Below, in pieces: positions 33,435 through 41,516 of a stretch of DNA of 64,000 bases. The stretch is taken from assembly GCA_016210745.1 (NCBI GenBank), contig JACQTO010000142.1, forward strand, positions 19,293 through 83,292, given 5' to 3'. The translations under genes and the position numbers were made by a program. Under the pieces are notes generated by a model. It searched no databases. It saw nothing but the letters and a program-made list of their open reading frames with translations, and was not told where the DNA came from. Source of the stretch: Betaproteobacteria bacterium. GTDB lineage: Bacteria; Pseudomonadota; Gammaproteobacteria; Burkholderiales; SG8-39. Within the stretch, counting starts at the first letter, position 1. Each line of letters begins with the position of its first letter.

Positions 33435-36400
33435 GTGCATGACGGCATGCTGCCTAGTTGCATTCGCACTTACCTACCCGCGGCTCTGCGTGCTGTCTCG
33501 CTGGGTGTGGCGCTTCTCGGCTGTTTGGCACCTGACTCCCACGCCCAACAGCGCCGCCCCGCACGTGAGGTTCAACAGCCTCGCGACACCCGCCAGATCC
33601 AAGTCGATGATCGCCGCTGGCAGCAGCTTGCCGACGAGGCTGAAGCGGCGCTTGCCGCAGGTAGTTATTCCGCCGCGGAACAGATCAGCCGGCAGCTTGT
33701 CGAGGAGGCGCTGCGGGTATTCGGCGGGGACCATGCCAATAGTGCGGCGAGTCGGTCAATTCTGGGATCGGCTTTGCTGCGCCAAGGCAGATACGCCGAT
33801 GCCGAGGTCCAATTTCGACAGGCGCTATCAATCTACGAGCGGCGCTCCGGCGCCGATTCGATCAATGCGGCTTCGGCGCTCAACAATCTGGCGCTTACCC
33901 TGGAGCGGATGGGTAATTTCGCGAGCGCCGAGGCGTTGCTGCGCCGCGCGTACAACAATCTCGAAAAGGCGCTGGGACCCGCGCATCCGGATACGGCGAC
34001 GACGATGTCGAATCTGGGCCGGGTGCTCGACTCCCAGGGAAAGCTCGGTGCAAGCGCCGAAATCGGCGCCGCGCAGCCCGGACCGGCCAAGACCCCCGAC
34101 GATCCACTGCAGCTTGCGGCGCGTGCCGAGGAATTGATCGCAAGAGGACAGTACCAGGAAGCCGAGACGCTGCATTACCGCGTGCTAGCCATCCACGAAA
34201 AGACGCTCGGGATCGAGCATCCGATTACCGCCACCAGTCTTTCCAATCTCGGCAACGTACTCTATCTGCAGGGCAAATTCGAGGAAGCAGAGCAGGTCCA
34301 CCGGCGCACGCTGCGGATTCGCGAGCGGGTGCTGGGGCCGAGCCACCCGGATACGGCGACCAGCCTCAACAACCTTGGCAACGTGCTCTTCATGCAGGGT
34401 AAAGACGACCGCATGTCGCCGTCCGAAACCCGCGCTCGCTTGAGCGCCGGCCAGAGCGTGGTTTCAAGAACCGAAGTGGAGAATCTCTACAGGCGGGCGG
34501 TGACGATACAGGAGAGCACGCTCGGACCCGATCATCCTGCACTCGCCAATACGCTCAACAACCTCGGCGCATTGCTTGATCAGCGCGGTGAATATTCGGA
34601 GGCCGAGCCGTTGCAGCGGCGTGCGCTCGCCATCCTCGATAGATCTCTGGGGCCGCTGCACGCGGATACGGCGGCCACACTGACCACGCTTGCAGTGTCC
34701 CTGGATCGGCAGGGAAAACTGGTCGAGGCCGAGCAGACCTATAGGCGCGCAGTCGAGACTTCGCGCGACGCCGGCAATCCCCGGACGCTGCTGCTCAACT
34801 CCAGCCGTCTGGGATTCACCCTGGCCAAGCGCGGACGTTATCGAGAGGCCTTGCCCTATTATCGCGAAGCGATCGACACGCTCGACACTCTGTATGTGCG
34901 CACCCGCGGTCTCTCTGAGGAGACACGAGCGGCCTTCCTCGGCCAGTACAGCAACATCTACCTCGAGACGATCAAGCTGTTGCTGCACCTGCACCGGCAG
35001 AATCCCGAACGCCGGTACGACCGGCAGATACTGGAGGTCGCCTCGCGCAATCAGAGCCGGATGTTCACCGACCTGATGCGCCAAGCCGATGTAGCCAAGT
35101 TTGCCGGCGAGGAAGCGTTTCTTGCGCTGCGCGGCCGGCGCGAACGGTTGACGGAACGCATCGACCTTCTGGGGCAGGCTCTGGTCACGATTCCGTTCAA
35201 GGAGCCGAACGCCGGGGCGCGCCGCGACGAGTTTTCAGGCGAGCTTGCCCGGGCGAGAGCCGAGCTGGCGCAGGTTGAGGCCGCGCTGTGGCGAAGCTAC
35301 CCGCGCTTTATGGAGCTGACCAATCCGCGCCCCGTGACATCCGATGATCTGCAGTCCAAGCTGTTGCGCGAAGGCGAGGTGCTGCTCTCCTACGTGCTCT
35401 TGCCTCAGGAAACGGTGATATTCGCGGTTACCCGCGAGCGCTTCAGGATGGTGGTGCATGCGGCCAGACGCGAGGACATCGCGCGCCGCATCCATGAGAT
35501 CCGGCGCACCCTCGACAAGGTGGCAGGCGGAGAGTCGGTGCTGTTCCTGCGCTTCATCGATCCGATGGAGCTCAATGCGCTTTATCGCGACTTGGTCGCG
35601 CCGGTCCGTGAACTGCTCGCGGGCCGCGAGAAGGTGATTGTTGTCGGCGACGGGCCGCTGTTGACCGTGCCCCTTGAGCTATTCGTCACCCAATGGGGTG
35701 CGCGCGAGCAACAGGCGTTTCGCGCCGCTCGCGCGGAGTCGAACGGTTCGGCCGAGCGCCCGTTCCTCGCCGAGTATGCGCTGGCGGCATTTCTCGGAAA
35801 ATCGCACCGCTTCGCTTACCTGCCGAGCTTGTCGGCGCTTGCCTCGCAGCGGCTTTATCCGAAGCCGGCGGCGGCGCGCCAATACGCGCTGATAGCATTT
35901 GCCGATCCGGATTTCACGCCGGGGCCGGGGCGCACATTTTCGGCCGCAACCCGCGCAAGACTCGAAGCGATGGGGAACAGTTTGCCGCGCCGCCACGATG
36001 GCTCCCCCGAGATCCCGAGGCTCAGGGAAACGGCCGAGGAAGCGAAGGAAATCGCCGGCTTGCTCGCCGGAAAAAGTGAGCTCTACCTCGGCGAACAGGC
36101 GCAGGAGTGGCGTGCGAAGAAGGGCGACCTCAAGAAGGCGCGCTTTGTACTCTTTGCCACTCATGGGTTCCTGGGCGGGGAATTCGTGCCCGCCGGCGCG
36201 TCCGACGCCGAAGCTGCGTTGCCGCTGCGCAAGCCGCGAAGGAGCACGGCGCAGCCGGCTCTCGCACTGACGCTGGTTGGAGACCTGCGGGGCGAGGACG
36301 GCATGCTGACCATGAAGGAGGTGATCGAGGATGTGGAACTGAATGCTGACCTGGTCGCGCTATCGGCGTGCAATACGGCGGGCGAGACGGCACAGGCAAA

Positions 36401-36668
36401 CAACGGCGAGGGCTTTGCCGGCTTGACCAGGGCTTTCATGTTCGCAGGCGCCAAGAGCCTGATCGTTTCACACTGGAGCGTAGACAGCCTGTCGACCCAG
36501 GCACTCATGACGGCAACCTTTCGCAATTTGCGCTCCGGCGGTGCTGCATTCTCGGCTCTGAGCGATGCGCAGCGCGGGATGCTCTCGGCACGCTTCAACA
36601 ACGGGACCTACCATTTTTCGCGCAGTCACCCGTTTTTCTGGGCGCCGTTCGTGTACGTGGGAGACTGA
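33435..36668 (+). CDS. Exported TPR-CHAT (caspase-like) protein
   Basis: This 1077-residue protein has an N-terminal export signal (ALRAVSLGVALLGCLAPDSHAQ; either a signal peptide cut after SHA or a lipoprotein box LLGC). About ten 42-residue TPRs of kinesin-light-chain type follow (HPDTATSLNNLGNVLFMQGK) to roughly residue 500, then a C-terminal CHAT domain from about 740 to 1077. The His-Cys dyad of CHAT is intact: FATHGFLGGEF (about H910) and LSACNTAGETAQANNGEGF (about C979), then KSLIVSHWSVDSLSTQALM. CHAT domains include separase- and caspase-like proteases. It precedes a CHASE2 adenylate cyclase by 5 bases, so the two are probably one operon. The substrate and trigger are unknown. Confidence 0.9.
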   Translation: MHDGMLPSCIRTYLPAALRAVSLGVALLGCLAPDSHAQQRRPAREVQQPRDTRQIQVDDRRWQQLADEAEAALAAGSYSAAEQISRQLVEEALRVFGGDHANSAASRSILGSALLRQGRYADAEVQFRQALSIYERRSGADSINAASALNNLALTLERMGNFASAEALLRRAYNNLEKALGPAHPDTATTMSNLGRVLDSQGKLGASAEIGAAQPGPAKTPDDPLQLAARAEELIARGQYQEAETLHYRVLAIHEKTLGIEHPITATSLSNLGNVLYLQGKFEEAEQVHRRTLRIRERVLGPSHPDTATSLNNLGNVLFMQGKDDRMSPSETRARLSAGQSVVSRTEVENLYRRAVTIQESTLGPDHPALANTLNNLGALLDQRGEYSEAEPLQRRALAILDRSLGPLHADTAATLTTLAVSLDRQGKLVEAEQTYRRAVETSRDAGNPRTLLLNSSRLGFTLAKRGRYREALPYYREAIDTLDTLYVRTRGLSEETRAAFLGQYSNIYLETIKLLLHLHRQNPERRYDRQILEVASRNQSRMFTDLMRQADVAKFAGEEAFLALRGRRERLTERIDLLGQALVTIPFKEPNAGARRDEFSGELARARAELAQVEAALWRSYPRFMELTNPRPVTSDDLQSKLLREGEVLLSYVLLPQETVIFAVTRERFRMVVHAARREDIARRIHEIRRTLDKVAGGESVLFLRFIDPMELNALYRDLVAPVRELLAGREKVIVVGDGPLLTVPLELFVTQWGAREQQAFRAARAESNGSAERPFLAEYALAAFLGKSHRFAYLPSLSALASQRLYPKPAAARQYALIAFADPDFTPGPGRTFSAATRARLEAMGNSLPRRHDGSPEIPRLRETAEEAKEIAGLLAGKSELYLGEQAQEWRAKKGDLKKARFVLFATHGFLGGEFVPAGASDAEAALPLRKPRRSTAQPALALTLVGDLRGEDGMLTMKEVIEDVELNADLVALSACNTAGETAQANNGEGFAGLTRAFMFAGAKSLIVSHWSVDSLSTQALMTATFRNLRSGGAAFSALSDAQRGMLSARFNNGTYHFSRSHPFFWAPFVYVGD

Positions 36669-36673
36669 ACCGA

Positions 36674-38626
36674 GTGACTTCAGTTCTCGGAAGATCCGTA
36701 AAACCGCTTCACTTCGTCGCCGTCGTTGCGCTGGCGCTCAGCTTGGGTTTCCTGATCGAGCGCGCGGGATGGCTCGTGTCGCTGGAGAACCTGTACTACG
36801 ACTACTGGCATCAGTTGGCCGGCAAGCGGCGCGAGGCCGGACATACGGCGGTGATCGCGGTGGACGACGAAACGCTGCTGCTGCTCAAGGATGAGCCGCT
36901 CGCATTCTGGGCGCCGCATTTCGCCAAGGCGATGGATACGGCGACCAGGGCGGGTGTCAAGACCATTGGACTCGATTTTATCTACACCGTCGGTGCGGAG
37001 GCCTGGCTGAAGAAACTCGACCTTCCCGACAACGAGATCAGCCGCAACTTCGACTCGCCGCTTCGAGCGCAGCTGGCCGCGGGCAACAAGATCCTGATTA
37101 CGCATCTGGTCGAAAACGCGAAGGGCGAACTGGAGTTGCTGCTGCCGCCGCAGGATCACCTTGTTCTATTGCCCCAGGGTCTGAATGATCTCGGCGTGGC
37201 CAACCTCTATCCGGACACCGACAAACTGGTGCGGCACTTCTACCCGGTGCTATTGGCCGACCCGCAGTTTCCCGGCATCAGCTTCGGCATGCAGCTCGCC
37301 CTGCGCGCCGCGGGCGCCGATGCGAAGCACGGCGCTTGGGAACTCGGGGGCGTGCAGTGGCGGCGAGAGCGCTTGCTCGCGCGCATTGGCTACGTCGGGC
37401 CACCCGGAACCGTGCCTACAATTTCGATGAGCAAGCTGCTCAAGGCCGATGCGCTCGCCGACCCGCAAGTGCAGGCGCTCAAAGGCCGCTCGGTCGTCAT
37501 CGCAGCCAACAACGCCGGCAGCTCCGACCGGCACTTCACTCCGTATTCGCGTGGCATCCTGGGTTGGACCAGCGACCAGATGACCGGGGGTGAGATTCAT
37601 GCCAACATCATCGAGACGCTGCTATCGGGCCATTTTCCGCGTTCGCTGCCGCTGGCGCTGCAATGGGTTTATGTGCTTGCCTGGTTGCTGGTCGCGACGG
37701 TGCTCTATCTGAGACTGAATCCATTGGGCGGTGCTGCGGTCGCAGTGCTATTGTCGGAAGCCGCATTGGTGCCGGCTTATGCCGCGTTCCTCGCCGACTG
37801 GACGCTGCCCGCGGGAAGCGTCCAAACAACGCTCGCGCTTGGATTTCTAGCGACGCTGGGCCTGCGTCTTACGGGTGAGGAGCGCAAGCGTACTCAGCTG
37901 AAGCAGATGTTCGGTCGCTACGTTTCCGACGAAGTGGTCGCGGCGCTGCTGGCCGAGGACGCATCGCCGGACCTGGGGGGTGTGGAAGTCGAGGTGACGG
38001 TCTTGTTTACGGACATCCGCAATTTCACCACGATGTCGGAGAAACTCGGTGCGCACGAGGTGGTCCAGATGTTGAACGCGTACTTTTCGCGCGTGGGCGA
38101 GCCGATCCTCAAGCAGGGGGGCATGGTCAACAAGTACATCGGCGACGCGGTGATGGCGGTGTTCGGCTCCCCGGTCTACTACCCCGACCATGCCCGGCGC
38201 GCTCTTGCCGCCGCGGTCGATATCGCCAAGGTGGCGCAGAATTTCCGGCAGTGGATGAAAGAGACCTTCCCCGAGCGCGGGCTGCCCGAGTTCTCGATCG
38301 GTATCGGGCTGCACACCGGCCGCTGCGTGGTCGGCAACATCGGCTCGGTGAAGCGAACCGAGTTCACCGCGATCGGCGACACCGTGAATACGGCCTCGCG
38401 CCTGGAAAGCATCACCAAGGAGCTGGGCTGCGTGCTGGTCGCGAGCGCGATCACCGTCCGGGCGGCAGGGACAGGCGTGATCACCGGTCGCAAAGAAACC
38501 GTGACGGCAAAGGGCCGCGCGGAGCCGATCGACGTGTACGAGGTGCTGGGACTGGAACAGGAGCAGCTACCCATAGCGCAACCTCCGGACAGCACCGCGA
38601 GTTCGGATAAAAGCGAGCGCGGTTAA
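36674..38626 (+). CDS. CHASE2-domain adenylate cyclase
   Basis: This 650-residue protein starts at GTG with GGGAGA upstream. An N-terminal transmembrane helix precedes a periplasmic CHASE2 domain (about 30-310; RREAGHTAVIAVDDETLLLL, GVKTIGLDFIYTVG). Three closely spaced transmembrane helices (about 320-400) and a cytoplasmic class III cyclase domain follow. Catalytic features are intact: metal aspartates in VLFTDIRNFTTMSEKL (about D447) and NKYIGDAVMAVFG (about D491), and IGDTVNTASRLES. The lysine in NKYIGD and the aspartate in IGDTVN favour ATP over GTP. It should make cAMP in response to an extracytoplasmic signal, probably linked to the adjacent exported CHAT protein. Confidence 0.93.
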   Translation: MTSVLGRSVKPLHFVAVVALALSLGFLIERAGWLVSLENLYYDYWHQLAGKRREAGHTAVIAVDDETLLLLKDEPLAFWAPHFAKAMDTATRAGVKTIGLDFIYTVGAEAWLKKLDLPDNEISRNFDSPLRAQLAAGNKILITHLVENAKGELELLLPPQDHLVLLPQGLNDLGVANLYPDTDKLVRHFYPVLLADPQFPGISFGMQLALRAAGADAKHGAWELGGVQWRRERLLARIGYVGPPGTVPTISMSKLLKADALADPQVQALKGRSVVIAANNAGSSDRHFTPYSRGILGWTSDQMTGGEIHANIIETLLSGHFPRSLPLALQWVYVLAWLLVATVLYLRLNPLGGAAVAVLLSEAALVPAYAAFLADWTLPAGSVQTTLALGFLATLGLRLTGEERKRTQLKQMFGRYVSDEVVAALLAEDASPDLGGVEVEVTVLFTDIRNFTTMSEKLGAHEVVQMLNAYFSRVGEPILKQGGMVNKYIGDAVMAVFGSPVYYPDHARRALAAAVDIAKVAQNFRQWMKETFPERGLPEFSIGIGLHTGRCVVGNIGSVKRTEFTAIGDTVNTASRLESITKELGCVLVASAITVRAAGTGVITGRKETVTAKGRAEPIDVYEVLGLEQEQLPIAQPPDSTASSDKSERG

Positions 38627-38856
38627 TAATGAACCGCAAATGGGAACGCGCTGCGGCAAAGTGCGAGGAAAATCAAGTGGGTTATGGACCGCGCGGGATA
38701 AGTGGTGCAGCGCAGTGGTCAGCAAAGCGTTTTTCGCCACGGCGACATTGAAAGGGTTTTAGCGTATTCGCCCGCGGCACGTGACAAATTACCTCATAAC
38801 CGGTAGGGTGAAGCGACGGTCTTTGCTAGTATGTGTAACGACCATAGGGGGGAACC
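38627..38856 (+). promoter_or_regulatory. Leader of the small exported-protein gene
   Basis: This 230-base gap shows no gene. A -10-like TAGTAT near 38826 lies about 30 bases before the ATG at 38857, with AGGGGGG just before the start codon, suggesting the exported-protein gene has its own promoter. No -35 is clear. Confidence 0.25.
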
Positions 38857-39522
38857 ATGGCGACAAATCGGATCGTTGCAGGGATGGCGGTGCTTGGTGC
38901 CACTGTTTCGTTTGCGGCGTTCTCGCAAGCGTCGGACGTAGGGCTGGTCAATATGCTCGCGGGCGACGTGTCGTACCAAAGTGGAAACGCCGCGCCAGGC
39001 AAGACTCAGGCCTTCATGAAAGTACGGCAGGGCGATCGGTTCACGGTGCCCGCGGGTGCGCAGGTGCGCGTCGTGTACTTTCAGGGTGGGCGTCAGGAAA
39101 CGTGGAAGGGTCCGGTGGTTTTTCGCGCCGGCAGCCAGCAGAGCGAACCTGCGAGCGGATCGCCGGCGGAAGTAGCGACGTTGCCCTCGGCGGTGCCGTA
39201 TAGGATTTCGCAAATTCCGGAACTGATCCAGATCGCCAGGATCGGCCGCTCCGGGGGGGTGCAGGTGCGCGGTGCGGCGAAGTCCCCAAGGCTGACCGCC
39301 GAACAAAAAGCCGAGGTGGCCAGCGCGCAGGACAACTACCGCAAGCTTCGCGCTGCTTCCACCGCCGACGACGTTACCCCGGAACTCTATCTTTACACCG
39401 TGCTGCAGGACTACCTGCTCTACGACGATATGAAGCCGGTAGCCGAAGACATGGTCAAGCGCCAGCCGAATAACGCCGATCTGCAGGCGCTGCTCTCCTG
39501 GGTCAGGAGCAAGACACAGTAG
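38857..39522 (+). CDS. Exported FecR-like protein downstream of the cyclase
   Basis: This 221-residue protein has a signal peptide (AGMAVLGATVSFAAFSQASD) and a small beta domain (VSYQSGNAAPGKTQAFMKVR, DRFTVPAGAQVRVVYFQGGR) resembling the FecR/ferric-siderophore-sensor fold found beside CHASE2 cyclases and CHAT proteins. The C-terminal third is helical (YLYTVLQDYLLYDDMKPVAE, QPNNADLQALLSWVRS), like a TPR-type helix pair. It is probably a periplasmic partner that senses or transmits the signal to the cyclase. The FecR assignment is by pattern and should be treated as tentative. Confidence 0.65.
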   Translation: MATNRIVAGMAVLGATVSFAAFSQASDVGLVNMLAGDVSYQSGNAAPGKTQAFMKVRQGDRFTVPAGAQVRVVYFQGGRQETWKGPVVFRAGSQQSEPASGSPAEVATLPSAVPYRISQIPELIQIARIGRSGGVQVRGAAKSPRLTAEQKAEVASAQDNYRKLRAASTADDVTPELYLYTVLQDYLLYDDMKPVAEDMVKRQPNNADLQALLSWVRSKTQ

Positions 39523-39540
39523 CCGCGCGATCGCGCGGCT
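39521..39540. terminator. Perfect 20-base palindrome at the end of the exported-protein gene
   Basis: AGCCGCGCGATCGCGCGGCT (39521-39540) is a perfect palindrome that overlaps the stop codon (TAG 39520-39522). It may stop transcription or protect the 3' end of the CHAT/cyclase locus transcript. The following 362-base gap (39523-39884) also holds two further hairpins, listed separately, and no gene. Confidence 0.45.
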
Positions 39541-39678
39541 ACCTCGGGGTTCTCAAAGGGCGCGAGCGGGCTTCCCGCCGCGCGCCACCGCCGCAAGACC
39601 GGCGGAGCGTTCGAGCGCTCCGCGTTCCCTTACAGCTGACTGTTCACGATTCCGGTGAAGGATTCAGTCGCTTAGAAG

Positions 39679-39697
39679 TTCGCCAATATTTGGCGAA
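39679..39697. repeat. Short perfect hairpin upstream of structured repeat copy 2
   Basis: TTCGCCAA-TAT-TTGGCGAA forms an 8-base-pair stem with a 3-base loop, 20 bases before the second structured repeat. Copy 1 has no equivalent hairpin. Its role is unknown. Confidence 0.5.
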
Positions 39698-39716
39698 GAT
39701 TTGATTTCCAAATTCG

Positions 39717-39810
39717 TCTCCCCTTTTTGCCCAGTTGCGAGCAACTGGGCAAAAAGGGGAGATCAATAAAGGCAAAACCACCCTCTTCGGATCCGGCCAT
39801 GCCGGCTTAG
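39717..39810 (+). repeat. Structured repeat, copy 2
   Basis: A perfect 22-base-pair stem (39717-39738 with 39741-39762) around a 2-base centre is followed by a 48-base tail (39763-39810) that matches copy 1 at 39 of 48 positions by hand count. The CCGGC-CAT-GCCGG element near 39793 is kept with a changed loop (TAG in copy 1). Both copies point the same way and bracket the CHAT/cyclase/exported-protein locus. This copy ends 75 bases before the next gene. Confidence 0.7.
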
Positions 39811-39884
39811 CTATCCGGCGGCACATATTCGGCGCCCGCGTTGCTGCAGTAAAATAGGCATCAGCGGGGAACAATGAGGGCGCA

Positions 39885-41516
39885 ATGTCGCTCGGCCGAG
39901 TCATGCCGGAACCCAGCATCGAGTCGCTCATAGCGGCATTGCGCGATTCGGCGTGCTATCCGCACCCCGCGGAAGGCGTGGAAGTGCTTGAAACGCATGC
40001 CTCCTACGTGCTTCTGGCGGGAGCCTACGCGTACAAGATCAAGAAGCCCGTCAATCTCGGCTTCCTCGATTTCAGCACACTCGAAGCGCGGCGCTTCTTC
40101 TGCGAGGAGGAACTGCGGCTCAATCGGCGCACCGCGCCTCAACTCTACCTGGATGTCGTCGCGATCGCCGACGGCGAGGGCGCTCCGGTCGTGGGTGGCG
40201 GCGGTGCCGCGATCGAGTATGCGGTGCGCATGCGCCGGTTTCCGCAAGAGGCGTTGCTCGACCGCTTGGCGCGGCGAGGCGCGCTCTTGCCGCGGTACTT
40301 GGATGTGCTCGCCCGGTCGTTGGCCGTGTTTCACGGGGGTGTTGCCCGAGTTCCGGCCGACGCGGGATTCGGCGCCCCGGCACGGGTGCTTGCACAGGCT
40401 ATGCAAAACTTCGATCAGATGCTCGGGATGGTCGAGGATGCCTCCGATGCCGCCCGATTGCATGGCTTGCGCGAGTGGACCGGCCGCGTGCACTCGTTGC
40501 TCGGAGGGGCGTTTGAGGCGCGCAAGCGCGGCGGTTTTGTCCGCGAATGCCATGGCGATCTGCACCTGGGCAACATTGTGCTGATCGACGACGCGCCGAC
40601 TCCGTTCGACGGCATCGAGTTCAATGCGGAATTCCGCTGGATCGACGTCGCGAGCGAGATCGCGTTCCTGGTGATGGACCTGCTCGACCACGCCCTGCCG
40701 GCGGCCGCTTTCCGCTTCCTCAACGGCTACCTGGAGGCGAGCGGCGATTACGCGGGCCTGTGCGTTTTCCGTTTCTACCTTGTGTATCGGGCTCTGGTAC
40801 GCGCCAAGGTCTCGTGCATCCGCGCGCATCAAGCGCACATCGTGGGCGCGGACAAAGACCGCGCCATGAGCGAATATCGTGACCATCTGTGCCTGGCCGA
40901 ACGCCTGGCGGCACCTTCGCGCGCGGCGCTTGTGCTCATGCATGGCCTGTCGGGGTCGGGCAAGACGGAAATCGCGCAAAGGCTGCTCGAGTCACTCGGC
41001 GCGATAAGGCTACGCTCGGACGTGGAAAGGAAGCGCCTGCACGGCCTCGATGCCGGTACGCGAACGGAATCCGGACTGGAATCGGGCATCTATGCGCCGT
41101 CGACGACGGCGCGGACCTACGCCCGCCTCGCCGAGTTGGCGCGCGAGCTGCTTGCGGCCGGTTATGCGGTAATTGTCGACGCGGCGTTCCTGCGGCGCGG
41201 GCAGCGCGGTGCCTTCGCCGCTCTGGCAAGCGAGTGGACCCTGCCGATGGCCATCGTTTCGTGCCGCGCCTCCGAGGCCGAGATTCGGGTGCGCCTCGCG
41301 CGCCGCGAGCGCGCCGGTGAGGACGCCTCGGAGGCGGGAACGGCAGTGCTGGATCGGCAGCTGGAAATTCAGGAACCGCTTGGCGAAGATGAGATAGCGC
41401 GAGCCGTCCCGATCGACTCGGAGGCTGGGGAGAAAGCGTATCGCGATGCGGTAGCTTCACTGTTGCGCCTTCTGGGTCTGGAGGCGGCCAAGCGCAAAAT
41501 TGGAAACCATGTTTGA
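39885..41516 (+). CDS. APH-like kinase fused to an AAA/P-loop kinase domain
   Basis: This 543-residue protein has two parts. Residues about 20-330 resemble the aminoglycoside-phosphotransferase fold (ASYVLLAGAYAYKIKKPVNL with the ATP lysine, and VRECHGDLHLGNIVLIDD with the catalytic HGDLH, then FDGIEFNAEFRWIDVASEI). Residues about 345-540 are a P-loop nucleotide kinase (LMHGLSGSGKTEIAQRLLES, then RSDVERKRLHGLD). This double architecture is known as a bifunctional APH/ATP-binding family of unknown substrate. The downstream gene overlaps its stop codon, so the products may work together. It is not evidence of aminoglycoside resistance. Confidence 0.88.
   Translation: MSLGRVMPEPSIESLIAALRDSACYPHPAEGVEVLETHASYVLLAGAYAYKIKKPVNLGFLDFSTLEARRFFCEEELRLNRRTAPQLYLDVVAIADGEGAPVVGGGGAAIEYAVRMRRFPQEALLDRLARRGALLPRYLDVLARSLAVFHGGVARVPADAGFGAPARVLAQAMQNFDQMLGMVEDASDAARLHGLREWTGRVHSLLGGAFEARKRGGFVRECHGDLHLGNIVLIDDAPTPFDGIEFNAEFRWIDVASEIAFLVMDLLDHALPAAAFRFLNGYLEASGDYAGLCVFRFYLVYRALVRAKVSCIRAHQAHIVGADKDRAMSEYRDHLCLAERLAAPSRAALVLMHGLSGSGKTEIAQRLLESLGAIRLRSDVERKRLHGLDAGTRTESGLESGIYAPSTTARTYARLAELARELLAAGYAVIVDAAFLRRGQRGAFAALASEWTLPMAIVSCRASEAEIRVRLARRERAGEDASEAGTAVLDRQLEIQEPLGEDEIARAVPIDSEAGEKAYRDAVASLLRLLGLEAAKRKIGNHV

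Noticed and set aside
39885..41516. Aminoglycoside resistance gene
   Set aside because: The APH-like fold is shared by many unrelated kinases, and the fused P-loop kinase domain marks a different uncharacterised family.
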